A DNA stretch of 5,372 bases from Fimbriimonadales bacterium (GCA_026392145.1 JAPLCS010000092.1:1-5372), one strand, 5' to 3'. Positions 1 through 5,372 are shown, counted from the first letter of the stretch. Notes: generated by a model from the sequence alone, not told the origin. Program-made: numbers and translations.

Positions 1-161
1 TGAGTTATGCCAGTGCGTTGAGGGCGGTAGGCGTTGATTTCGATTTACATGTGTTTCAGAAGGGAGGGCATGGTATTGGATTGACGACTAAGGCTCCCTA
101 TAGCAATCCGCATCCTTGGGCGACGGATTTGCTCTTTTGGATAAAGCAAAACGGTTGGTAA
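1..161 (+). CDS. Alpha/beta-hydrolase (esterase/lipase-like), C-terminal fragment
   Basis: This is the last 52 codons of a gene that enters from the left edge (first full codon at base 3, stop TAA at 159-161). The visible protein reads SYASALRAVGVDFDLHVF, then QKGGHGIGL, and ends in a Trp-rich tail (PHPWATDLLFWIKQNGW). The pattern 'ALRAxGVxxxLHVFxxGGHGxGL' is typical of the C-terminus of alpha/beta-hydrolases of the BD-FAE / acetyl-esterase type. The His in GGHG (visible residue 23) would be the catalytic-triad histidine; the nucleophile Ser and the Asp lie outside or at the edge of the window. Such enzymes hydrolyse carboxylic esters, often acetyl or feruloyl groups on plant polysaccharides, but the substrate cannot be told from this piece. 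The gene is convergent with dnaN and its stop codon lies within the shared terminator hairpin. Family call is good; specificity is unknown. Confidence 0.8.
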   Translation, partial: SYASALRAVGVDFDLHVFQKGGHGIGLTTKAPYSNPHPWATDLLFWIKQNGW

Positions 162-186
162 TTCGTAGAGAATCACCAACCGTTTT
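148..186. terminator. Bidirectional intrinsic terminator between the esterase gene and dnaN
   Basis: A perfect 12-bp inverted repeat, AAAACGGTTGGT (148-159) and ACCAACCGTTTT (175-186), encloses a 15-nt loop. Inside the loop, after one A/C mismatch, four further pairs (161-164 with 170-173) leave a 5-nt apical loop. The outer A/T arms provide a U-run after the hairpin on either strand (CCGTTTTCTT on +, CCGTTTTGCTTTAT on -), as expected for a terminator serving two convergent genes. The left arm overlaps the last codons and stop of the esterase gene; on the other strand it begins 18 nt after the dnaN stop. Confidence 0.88.
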
Positions 187-204
187 CTTGATGTAATTGG
201 TTTT

Positions 205-1306
205 CTACATCAATGACATCGGCATGACCACACAGAAATAGTGTTTGTCCTCGTCTGCAGGTCGGAAAATGGCAGGCTTAGCCGCTTCAGTCATTTCAAT
301 TCTGACTCCGGGTCCGCTAATCGGAGTCAATGCTTCCAGAACATATTTACCGTTGAAAGCGATTTCTACATCACCGTTCCGACTAATCATTGAAAGCTCC
401 TCTTTCGCATCGCCCTTTTCTTCGCTTCTTGCAGCAATCAATAGGGTTTCATCAGTCCCTTTGAACCGCAGTCGGCTTGCTGAGTCTTTTGCAACGATCA
501 TGGCTCGCTTCACCTTACTGTTCAGCTGGTCGACTTCCAAGCTCCAAGATCGTGATGTCTCGGCGGGAACGACTCGCTCCCAATTGGGATAGGTGCCTTG
601 AAGGAGGGCGGTGATTACTTTTGCGGATCCTGCATCTACTCCTACTCGACCTGAGCCAAAGTTTAGTTCAACTTCTGTATCGTCAGATAGGGGAAGAGCC
701 TTTATCGCTCTGAGAGCCTTTTCAGGCACAACGGAGGAAATGTCGGAACCGAGGCCGCTCTTAGATACTTCTCGAACTGCAAGTCGGTGAGTATCGGTAG
801 CAACAAGGCGGAGAATTGATCCGTTGTATGACATAATCACACCTGTCAACAACTGGCGATGAGGGTCGTTGGATACGAAAGATTACGCTGTCGACAGCGT
901 CTCTAAATTCTCCGAGTGAAATTCTAAGTGAGTGCTCTCCACCGAAGTCGGGAGCATCGGGAAAATCAACGGGGTCAAGACTGTGGAGCCGATATTCGGA
1001 GGCTCCATGGGATACAAGAACGTCTGTACCGTCTTGAGTCTCGAGGGTGACATCACCGTCCGGAAGAGAGTTGGCGATATCATTGAGGAGCTTTGCATTC
1101 ACGCAGATTGCACCCGCTTCTTCAACAACGGCAGGAATGTTCCTTTCGACCCACATTTCGCCATCACATCCAACCACGCGGATATTGTTGCCTTCTGCAG
1201 CAATTTTGAGGGTTTGGAGGATGTTGACGGACGTTCGTGCGCTCGCAGCCACGGCAGCTGCACTGACGGCTTCGAAGAACTCTTTTCTCGGACAAGTGAT
1301 TTTCAT
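205..1306 (-). CDS. dnaN: DNA polymerase III beta subunit (sliding clamp), interrupted by a frameshift
   Basis: DnaN forms a ring-shaped dimer that tethers the replicative polymerase to DNA. The N-terminal part (1306 down to 878, 143 residues, starting MKITCPRKEFFEAVSAA) covers clamp domain 1 and the start of domain 2, ending LGEFRDAVDSVIF. The C-terminal part (876 down to 205) reads VSNDPHRQLLTGVIMSYNG, then the signature ATDTHRLAVR, the domain-3 segment NGKYVLEAL, and the usual ending CVVMPMSLM. The two parts are in different frames. Joined, they give 366 residues, the normal family length. The unshifted N-terminal frame would run on to 761 as unrelated residues, giving a useless 181-aa protein. 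The start is chosen because MKIT is the canonical clamp N-terminus. No Shine-Dalgarno is visible before it. The gene lies 13 bp after the anti-sigma-like gene, so it is probably the last gene of the sigma-factor operon, and no dnaA is beside it. Family identity is certain; whether the product is made as one chain is not. Confidence 0.93.
874..880 (-). other. dnaN: Frameshift site within dnaN (TTT C GTA)
   Basis: Reading the minus strand, conserved clamp sequence runs through GTA ATC TTT (V-I-F, ending at 878) and resumes in the +1 frame at GTA TCC AAC (V-S-N, from 876), leaving one unpaired base (877). Skipping that base gives VIF-VSNDPHR. Clamps I recall from E. coli (F-SMAHQDV-R) and B. subtilis (F-AVSTSET-R) have seven residues between this Phe and the following Arg; here there are six. 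This suggests two bases of an Ala-type codon were lost. TTT CGT also equals the core of a known +1 slippage site (influenza PA-X), where tRNA-Phe re-pairs from UUU to UUC. The break position is directly visible; its cause is not. Confidence 0.85.
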
Positions 1307-1319
1307 GGGTAATTACAAC

Positions 1320-1601
1320 TTAGCCACTCATGGGCAGCTGATATTGAAGATGAGCAGGCTCGGGAGCCTGGGGTTGAAGGTGCCCACCACGAGCATAGAT
1401 TTTCATCAAAATGCGTTGGTGAGTCTCCTCGGTGTATGAGATTTGCGCTTCTTGAATGGCTTCTACTGTGTCGCGTAGAGAGTCCATTTCGACTTTTAGG
1501 TCGTGGTCGCGTTGAGCGACGGTTTCGATTTCGTCAATCAACTCGCTGGGCAATTCATTGCCTGCGTATAAGTCGACCAACTTTTTGTAGGTTTCGTTCA
1601 T
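1320..1601 (-). CDS. Small anti-sigma-like protein without zinc ligands, partner of the ECF sigma factor
   Basis: This encodes a 93-residue soluble protein with no membrane segment. Residues 8-50 (LVDLYAGNELPSELIDEIET, then VAQRDHDLKVEMDSLRDTVEAI) follow the helical spacing of the anti-sigma domain / zf-HC2 family ('L..Y.dGEL....E.i..h...C..C..el..l'). The His and the CxxC cysteines that bind zinc in that family are absent; the protein has no cysteine at all. Residues 55-70 (SYTEETHQRILMKIYA) form a second helix of the kind that often follows this domain, and the tail is rich in Pro and Gln. The ATG overlaps the sigma-factor stop (ATGA, 1598-1601) and is preceded by AGGAG (1610-1614) with 8-nt spacing, so the two genes are translationally coupled. 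Known sigma/anti-sigma pairs have this layout, so the likely role is to bind and restrain the upstream sigma factor. That role is inferred from position and shape only. Confidence 0.72.
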   Translation of the reverse strand: MNETYKKLVDLYAGNELPSELIDEIETVAQRDHDLKVEMDSLRDTVEAIQEAQISYTEETHQRILMKIYARGGHLQPQAPEPAHLQYQLPMSG

Positions 1602-2143
1602 GACGTGTACTCCTGGGTGCCTCCTAGCTTGTCGCGGAGCGCTCTACGTCCTCTGTAGAGTCGAGATTTCAGTGCCGGAACACTGATTTTCAGAACCTCC
1701 GCTGCCTCACGAGCTGCCATTTCTTCTAGATCACAAAGAACTAGCGGCTCTCTGTACTCCACCGGAAGTTCGGCAAGGGCTTGTTGCACAGTAATGCGCA
1801 AGGTCGCCTTATCCTCCATTCCTGGGTGGGATGCGTCAGGCGGCAATTCCATAAGCTTGTGTTGCCGCATTTTGTCGATACATAGATTCCGAGCGATGCG
1901 GAAAATCCACGTGCGGAAAGCTCCATCAGCACGCAGTTCCCCTGATTTCCGTATTACGCGCAGAAAGGTTTCCGCCGTAATATCTTCAGCATCAGATCGG
2001 TTGCCCAGCATCCGGAAAGTGTATCGAAAAATACGCTCTCCGTACAGTTCGAAGATTCCACCCAAAGCCCTGGGATCGCCCTCGTTGAGAGCGGTTAACC
2101 AGCGTTTTTCCTGGAATGAATCTTGCGAATCGTCACCGGGCAT
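1598..2143 (-). CDS. ECF-family (sigma-70 group 4) RNA polymerase sigma factor
   Basis: This 181-residue protein directs RNA polymerase to a dedicated promoter set, usually in response to a stress signal. Sigma region 2 spans about residues 30-96: FELYGERIFRYTFRMLGN, then DAEDITAETFLRVI (region 2.2, core-polymerase contact), then the WIFRIARNLCIDKMR segment that contacts the -10 element. Sigma region 4 spans about residues 118-172: QALAELPVEYREPLVL followed by the helix-turn-helix LEEMAAREAAEVLKIS and VPALKSRLYRGRRALR, which reads the -35 element. There is no region 1 or 3, and the length is normal for ECF factors. It is the first gene of an apparent operon with the anti-sigma-like gene (4-nt overlap) and dnaN. 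The ATG at 2143 has no visible Shine-Dalgarno; conserved sequence begins near Trp15, so the exact start is slightly uncertain. The subgroup and the signal it responds to cannot be told. Confidence 0.93.
   Translation of the reverse strand: MPGDDSQDSFQEKRWLTALNEGDPRALGGIFELYGERIFRYTFRMLGNRSDAEDITAETFLRVIRKSGELRADGAFRTWIFRIARNLCIDKMRQHKLMELPPDASHPGMEDKATLRITVQQALAELPVEYREPLVLCDLEEMAAREAAEVLKISVPALKSRLYRGRRALRDKLGGTQEYTS
1610..1614 (-). promoter_or_regulatory. Ribosome binding site of the anti-sigma-like gene
   Basis: AGGAG on the minus strand, 8 nt before the ATG at 1601, inside the 3' end of the sigma-factor coding region. It is the only clear Shine-Dalgarno sequence before any start in this window and supports the ATGA-overlap start. 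Confidence 0.75.
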
Positions 2144-2156
2144 AGGGTACAGACGT

Positions 2157-2175
2157 ATCGAAACGAATTTTCGAT
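2157..2175. repeat. Inverted repeat in the sigma-factor leader
   Basis: ATCGAAA (2157-2163) and TTTCGAT (2169-2175) form a perfect 7-bp inverted repeat with a 5-bp spacer (CGAAT). It lies 13 bp before the sigma-factor start codon, downstream of the -10-like element at 2185-2190. It could be an operator bound by a dimeric regulator, or a small leader hairpin affecting translation. The symmetry is directly visible; the function is inferred. Confidence 0.5.
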
Positions 2176-2288
2176 GCGCGAATTATTTTAACACGCTGGG
2201 GGGACTGAAACCTTTACTTTTCGTCGGGAGTTTTGCTTATTTATCCCCAACTCCAATCTTCGATGGTTTTTACACTCGGAAGTGGGTT

Positions 2289-2298
2289 GTTGCGCAAC
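2289..2298. repeat. Short palindrome upstream of the exported-protein gene
   Basis: GTTGCGCAAC is a perfect 10-bp palindrome ending 14 bp before the ATG at 2313. It may be an operator half-site pair or simply chance; no second copy is evident in the region. Confidence 0.3.
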
Positions 2299-2312
2299 GT
2301 CATAATGGTTGA

Positions 2313-3254
2313 ATGGCTCCTCACTTGGTTGTGCGCGGACTGTTGTCTTTTTCGGGAGCATTGGCATTCAGCTTGCCTGCTGTTGCGGATATTGAGATTC
2401 AACTTAAGCAATCTTTTATTGAGGAGTACAAGTTCAAAGTGACCATGAGTTGCGATTTTATTATCGATAAGGCTCATGCCAAGCCCAATGCTCCGTCAAA
2501 AGATGGTGACTTGCACATTGCGGGTCGAAGCCCGGAGAAAATTGGTCTCGCTGCGGTCGCTGAAATCATGAACGCGAAGTCTTCGCCCAGTGCTTTAGAC
2601 TTCATAAAGGCCAACACTGGGACCGGTAGATCAGTGCCTATGACTGGAGTGTGGCGTTTGTGGAGCGAGCATGCTGGCAACGAAAAACATGTCCAGGGGA
2701 AGCCATTGGCTGCTTTCAACACGACCAATCCAGATCACTTATTTGAATTGCATCCTGTTACCAAGGTGGGTTCGATTGATTTGCTTTCGACGTTGGTGCC
2801 CATTCAGGGATACGACGAGAAATTGGCCAGTTCGGCTTTTAAGCGATTTGAGTCCACAAAGTTTCGAATGGAAGTGAATACGGGTGGAACGGTAAGTCTG
2901 TTCGTGGGTGCCGCTGGTTATAACTATGTTAAGTTTGTTGTCCGACCAGATAGAAGCAAGATGATTCTCGCTAATGATGGCTTCCTTATGCCGTGTGATT
3001 TTTACGGCTTGGACAAACAACTTCTGGTGAAGTCGACTTATGTTGTGGCGCCAAAGGGTTCCGTTACCTATGATGCAATGCTTAAGCTCAAACCAAATCA
3101 GGGATTGACCATTCTGGGCACGCCACGGATGAGCCTGGCAAGGCTCTCGTGGCGAATAAAGAACGTCAGCAAGGTCCCTAAAAGTGAGGTGCTCACTTGG
3201 GGACTTCCTTACGAAATGATTGCGGTCGGTAACTACGGCACAATTGACTTCTAA
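2313..3254 (+). CDS. Exported conserved protein of unknown function
   Basis: This is a 313-residue protein. Residues 1-25 look like a Sec signal peptide: a short n-region with Arg8, a hydrophobic stretch GLLSFSGALAFSLP, and an AVA|D cleavage site after residue 25. There is no further membrane segment, lipobox or cell-wall anchor, so it is probably periplasmic or secreted. The mature part has a DLHIAGRSPEKIGLAAVAEI block (66-85), TGVWRLWSEH (111-120) and NPDHLFELHPVT (139-150). These His/Trp/Asp-rich blocks resemble motifs I have seen in uncharacterised bacterial proteins but cannot tie to a named family. The C-terminal half looks beta-rich. An in-frame TGA directly precedes the ATG, so translation cannot start further upstream; no Shine-Dalgarno is visible, and GTG at 2331 is a less likely alternative start that would still keep a signal. 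It diverges from the sigma operon and may share its regulation. No function is assigned. Confidence 0.8.
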   Translation: MAPHLVVRGLLSFSGALAFSLPAVADIEIQLKQSFIEEYKFKVTMSCDFIIDKAHAKPNAPSKDGDLHIAGRSPEKIGLAAVAEIMNAKSSPSALDFIKANTGTGRSVPMTGVWRLWSEHAGNEKHVQGKPLAAFNTTNPDHLFELHPVTKVGSIDLLSTLVPIQGYDEKLASSAFKRFESTKFRMEVNTGGTVSLFVGAAGYNYVKFVVRPDRSKMILANDGFLMPCDFYGLDKQLLVKSTYVVAPKGSVTYDAMLKLKPNQGLTILGTPRMSLARLSWRIKNVSKVPKSEVLTWGLPYEMIAVGNYGTIDF

Positions 3255-3261
3255 CTTCTAC

Positions 3262-3290
3262 TTGACTCTTTTATTAGCCGATGCTATCTT
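3262..3290 (+). promoter_or_regulatory. Possible sigma-70-type promoter antisense to rmuC
   Basis: TTGACT (3262-3267) lies exactly 17 bp before TATCTT (3285-3290), which is preceded by TGC to make an extended -10 (3282-3290). It sits after the + strand exported-protein gene and points into the 3' part of rmuC on the opposite strand, where no + strand gene is apparent. It could yield an antisense RNA, or it could be a chance match. Confidence 0.3.
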
Positions 3291-4692
3291 CCAGATTTGA
3301 TGAAAGGGCAGACTGTCGCACGTTCGCGTTAAGTGGATTGACTTCATTCAATTCTTTCGCGGATTTGATGCCCATTGATTTGAGTTTCCTTGCTTTGGAC
3401 GTGACATTTCTTTCGAGAGAACCGAGACCTTCGTTGTAAGCATTTGCTGCTGACGTGATGGCATTTCCTACTTTCGTGAAGTGACCAGCAAAGGTGCTGA
3501 TTGAGTCATGAAGTTCACCACCGAGCTGAGCAATTTGCAGTGCACTTTCGTAGGCTTTTTGTTGTTCTATCCCACTGGCTACGGTTCTTAGGAGGGCAAT
3601 AAGCGTCATTGGATTGGCGAGAACCACTCGTTTATCCATAGCGGTGTCAATGAGTTTAGGATCTTCTTGTAATGCCACCTGATAGAGGGCCTCATTGGGA
3701 ACAAACATCACCACAAAGTCGGCTGTGCCCGCATAGAGACTTTGGTATTTCTTGTTGGCAAGACCCTCAATGTGCTTCTTAACCTGCTGGGAGTGCTCTT
3801 GGAGCTTCTGCCGCTTGAACTCTGAATCTTCTGATTCGACTGCTTCTTGGTAGGCCGAAAAAGAGACTTTGGCGTCGATGATAATGCATCGATTGTTTGG
3901 AAGTTTGACGACCATGTCGGGACGCTGAATTCCAGCATCAGTGGTCTCACTGACTTGCATTTCATAGTCTTTTCCTTCAATCAGTCCTGCTGCTTCAGCT
4001 ACTCTTCGGAGGGTCAGTTCACCCCATGAGCCTCGCACCTCAGGGCGTCTTAACGCGTTCGAAAGGGAAGTTGTGGAACCCATGAGTCCCTTTACTTGGG
4101 TAAGGAGTTCGGAATAGGATGAAGTGCGTTTTTCTTCGATTTCCTTAGTGTGGGTCTCTAGTTTGCCAAGGGTGTCACGCATGGGAGAAAGTATCTTGTC
4201 GATTTCTTCTTTGCTCAGCTCTCTGGCATCTTTGAAATTTTTCTCAGCAACCTGCAAGAATTGTTCTTGAGCTTGAGTTAAGGCTTGCTTACTCAGGTTT
4301 GCAAATGCGTCTTCTAAGGTTTTTTGGTCTTCCTTGAACTGGGCTTTTTGCTCAGCGAGTGCCTGTTCACGTTGTGCTATCAGTTGCAGTGAGGCGTTGA
4401 GCGAATTTTCAGCCTGGTTCCTTAATTTATTTTCTTCTTCCCACTTTGAGCGCAGGTTTGCTACTTCATCGTTTTGATGGGATAGTTGATCTCTGAGGCT
4501 CTTCACCTCGCCTTCCAAGCTCAGGACTTCTTGGAGTCTAGTATTGAGTCCTTGTTCGCGTTTTTCAGCGTCAGTGAGCCGATCTACAGCGGATTGGGCG
4601 GTCGCATCTGCTTTTCCTCTTTCCCATAGAAAAGCAAATACGCCACCGACAATGAAACTGAGAAGTCCGACGACAATTGCAACGTTATTCAT
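3274..4692 (-). CDS. rmuC: RmuC family DNA recombination / genome-stability protein
   Basis: This 472-residue protein has the full RmuC layout: an N-terminal membrane anchor (about residues 4-23, VAIVVGLLSFIVGGVFAFLW), a long Glu/Gln/Lys-rich coiled coil (about 27-190), and the RmuC domain (about 195-440). Visible domain hallmarks are RRPEVRGSWGELTLRRVAEA (215-234), RPDMVVKLP (257-265) with IIIDAKVSFSAY (270-281), FVPNEALY (330-337) and the LLRTVASG block (367-374). The Asp259 ... Asp273-Ala-Lys275 arrangement fits the PD-(D/E)xK nuclease-like fold predicted for this family. In E. coli, RmuC limits rearrangement at short inverted repeats; the exact activity is unsettled. The gene ends in tandem stops (TAATAA) 19 bp from the end of the convergent exported-protein gene, with no clear terminator between them. 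It follows the threonine aldolase gene on the same strand after 80 bp. The start is chosen because it sits directly before the membrane anchor; no Shine-Dalgarno is visible. Confidence 0.94.
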   Translation of the reverse strand: MNNVAIVVGLLSFIVGGVFAFLWERGKADATAQSAVDRLTDAEKREQGLNTRLQEVLSLEGEVKSLRDQLSHQNDEVANLRSKWEEENKLRNQAENSLNASLQLIAQREQALAEQKAQFKEDQKTLEDAFANLSKQALTQAQEQFLQVAEKNFKDARELSKEEIDKILSPMRDTLGKLETHTKEIEEKRTSSYSELLTQVKGLMGSTTSLSNALRRPEVRGSWGELTLRRVAEAAGLIEGKDYEMQVSETTDAGIQRPDMVVKLPNNRCIIIDAKVSFSAYQEAVESEDSEFKRQKLQEHSQQVKKHIEGLANKKYQSLYAGTADFVVMFVPNEALYQVALQEDPKLIDTAMDKRVVLANPMTLIALLRTVASGIEQQKAYESALQIAQLGGELHDSISTFAGHFTKVGNAITSAANAYNEGLGSLERNVTSKARKLKSMGIKSAKELNEVNPLNANVRQSALSSNLEDSIG

Positions 4693-4749
4693 GAAGATGA
4701 AGCCTGAATTGAAGGCAAAATTATGTATATTTTCGCTACCAAATTAAGG

Positions 4750-4755
4750 ATTATA
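4750..4755 (-). promoter_or_regulatory. Candidate -10 element for rmuC
   Basis: A perfect TATAAT on the minus strand, 57 bp before the rmuC ATG, within the 80-bp gap after the threonine aldolase gene. No acceptable -35 lies at 16-18 bp spacing, and a good TTGGCA (4779-4784) is too far away (23 bp). It is a weak call; rmuC may also be read through from the upstream gene. Confidence 0.25.
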
Positions 4756-4776
4756 GGTATCTATAGTACTACCTAT
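4753..4776. repeat. Inverted repeat at the end of the threonine aldolase gene
   Basis: ATAGGTA (4753-4759) and TACCTAT (4770-4776) form a 7-bp stem with a 10-nt loop that itself contains CTATAG. It overlaps the aldolase stop codon (4773-4775). No T-run follows on the minus strand, so it is a poor intrinsic terminator. It also overlaps the candidate rmuC -10 element and could be a regulatory dyad. Function is undetermined. Confidence 0.35.
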
Positions 4777-5372
4777 TTTGCCAATTGTGTGCCAACTTCT
4801 CGAATGATTTCAATTGCTTGTTTAATTTGCTGCTGACTGACATCGGCATGGGTAACAAATCGAAGTCGATGGGAGGCGGCGGGGAAGCACCAGAGTCCAT
4901 GCTGATGTAGTGCGGACTGCCATTCTTCAGCGGGTCGGTCTGTTTCTGCCATCAACAAGTTTGTAGGATGATTTTCTGGATGGACGTGAAGTCCTGGGAC
5001 TCCTTGGATACCCTTGCCCAGTACTTGGACATTTTCGTGGTCTTCTGCGAGGCGGTCAACCATTTTATTCAGCGAAAGAAGACCACATGCAGCAAGAATT
5101 CCTGCTTGTCGCATACCACCGCCGAGCCGCTTACGCCAGATTCTTGCTCGCTCAATAAATTCTTTTGAACCAGTAAGGACTGAACCTACGGGGGAGCAGA
5201 GGCCCTTGGAAAGACAGAAGTTGACTGAATCAACGTGCTGAGCAATATCAGCAACGGGTACACCCAATGCGACCGAAGCATTAAAGATTCGAGCGCCATC
5301 TATATGGGTTTTTAGACCGTGCTTTTGGGCAATTCTGCTGTATTCAGCCATGACATCCATCGGGATGATGGT
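4773..5372 (-). CDS. ltaE: L-threonine aldolase, C-terminal part
   Basis: This pyridoxal-phosphate enzyme splits L-threonine or L-allo-threonine into glycine and acetaldehyde in the cytoplasm (beta-eliminating lyase / threonine aldolase family). The window holds the last 199 codons; the reading frame continues off the right edge (TIIPMDVMAEYS...), so the Met at 5360 is internal and roughly 140 residues are missing. Visible hallmarks are HIDGARIFNA (visible residues 23-32), whose Asp25 and Arg28 fall at the cofactor-binding positions of fold-type I PLP enzymes; NFCLSKGLCSPVGSVL, with Lys56 as the PLP Schiff-base lysine; and the RKRLGGGMRQAGILAACGLL block that follows. The ending RLRFVTHADVSQQQIKQAIE is also typical of this family. 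It lies upstream of rmuC on the same strand with an 80-bp gap. Threo/erythro preference (low-specificity LtaE type versus others) cannot be judged from this part, so the symbol is the family default. Confidence 0.9.
   Translation of the reverse strand, partial: TIIPMDVMAEYSRIAQKHGLKTHIDGARIFNASVALGVPVADIAQHVDSVNFCLSKGLCSPVGSVLTGSKEFIERARIWRKRLGGGMRQAGILAACGLLSLNKMVDRLAEDHENVQVLGKGIQGVPGLHVHPENHPTNLLMAETDRPAEEWQSALHQHGLWCFPAASHRLRFVTHADVSQQQIKQAIEIIREVGTQLAK

Larger units (their letters stand above)
2144..2312. promoter_or_regulatory. Divergent intergenic region between the sigma operon and the exported-protein gene
   Basis: These 169 bp must hold the promoters of both diverging genes. Toward the sigma gene there is a -10-like TAAAAT (minus strand, 2185-2190) but no convincing -35 at standard spacing. 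Toward the + strand gene, TTTACT (2213-2218) stands 17 nt before a poor -10 (CTTATT, 2236-2241). Two dyad sequences are present, listed separately. If the ECF factor activates its own operon, its promoter should be here, but I cannot identify a clear ECF -35/-10 pair. Exact promoter positions are therefore unassigned. Confidence 0.5.

Noticed and set aside
205..852. The C-terminal clamp part as a separate gene starting at TTG 852
   Set aside because: Conserved clamp residues (VSNDPHRQ) continue upstream of that TTG to the frame break, there is no Shine-Dalgarno, and the product would begin in the middle of domain 2. One frameshifted gene explains the sequence better.
932..1439. Two overlapping + strand open frames opposite dnaN and the anti-sigma-like gene
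   Set aside because: They lie wholly against well-conserved coding sequence, show no recognisable features and have no start signal.
1794..2312. Long + strand open frame (172 codons) antisense to the sigma factor, ending right before the exported-protein start
   Set aside because: Its opposite strand encodes an unmistakable ECF sigma factor, and the predicted protein shows no domain, signal or coherent composition. It is a shadow frame.
3255..3273. Possible terminator between the exported-protein gene and rmuC
   Set aside because: There is a short T-run (CTCTTTTA) but no hairpin stem in or around the gap; the only structure is a direct tandem repeat of ACTTCTA.
4779..4784. TTGGCA as a -35 element for rmuC
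   Set aside because: It encodes the conserved aldolase C-terminus and is 23 bp from the only good -10, too far for a sigma-70-type promoter.
1..5372. CRISPR arrays, tRNA or rRNA genes, insertion sequences, toxin-antitoxin or phage-defence genes
   Set aside because: No regularly spaced repeats, cloverleaf-like segments, transposase motifs or defence domains were seen on either strand. The longest gap between genes is 169 bp.

Overview
The window is a bacterial chromosomal segment with densely packed genes on both strands and no visible mobile element, phage gene, CRISPR array or RNA gene. Base composition looks moderate and even. The DnaN and sigma-factor proteins, and a sliding-clamp gene sitting outside a dnaA neighbourhood, remind me of Armatimonadota (Fimbriimonadia-like). 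That placement is from memory and is tentative.

Layout, left to right. (1) The 3' end of an alpha/beta-hydrolase (esterase) gene on the + strand, finishing inside a strong bidirectional terminator hairpin (148-186). (2) A minus-strand operon transcribed right to left from about 2143 to 205: an ECF RNA polymerase sigma factor, a small protein shaped like an anti-sigma domain but lacking zinc ligands (ATGA overlap with the sigma gene), and dnaN, the replication sliding clamp, 13 bp further on. (3) A 169-bp divergent intergenic region with inverted repeats. (4) A + strand gene for an exported conserved protein of unknown function (2313-3254). (5) Convergent to it, a minus-strand rmuC gene (3274-4692), preceded on the same strand by the 3' part of an L-threonine aldolase gene that runs off the right edge.

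The most striking point is dnaN. Its two halves are well conserved but lie in different reading frames, with the break at about 874-880 just inside clamp domain 2. The break falls at TTT CGT, the same six bases as the core of the influenza PA-X +1 frameshift site. However, comparison with E. coli and B. subtilis clamps recalled from memory suggests one residue is missing exactly there. A 2-nt deletion or a sequence error therefore explains it at least as well as programmed recoding. Because the clamp is essential, a dead gene is only plausible if another copy exists.

The second notable point is the arrangement: a stress-type sigma factor and its putative regulator appear to be co-transcribed with the replication clamp.
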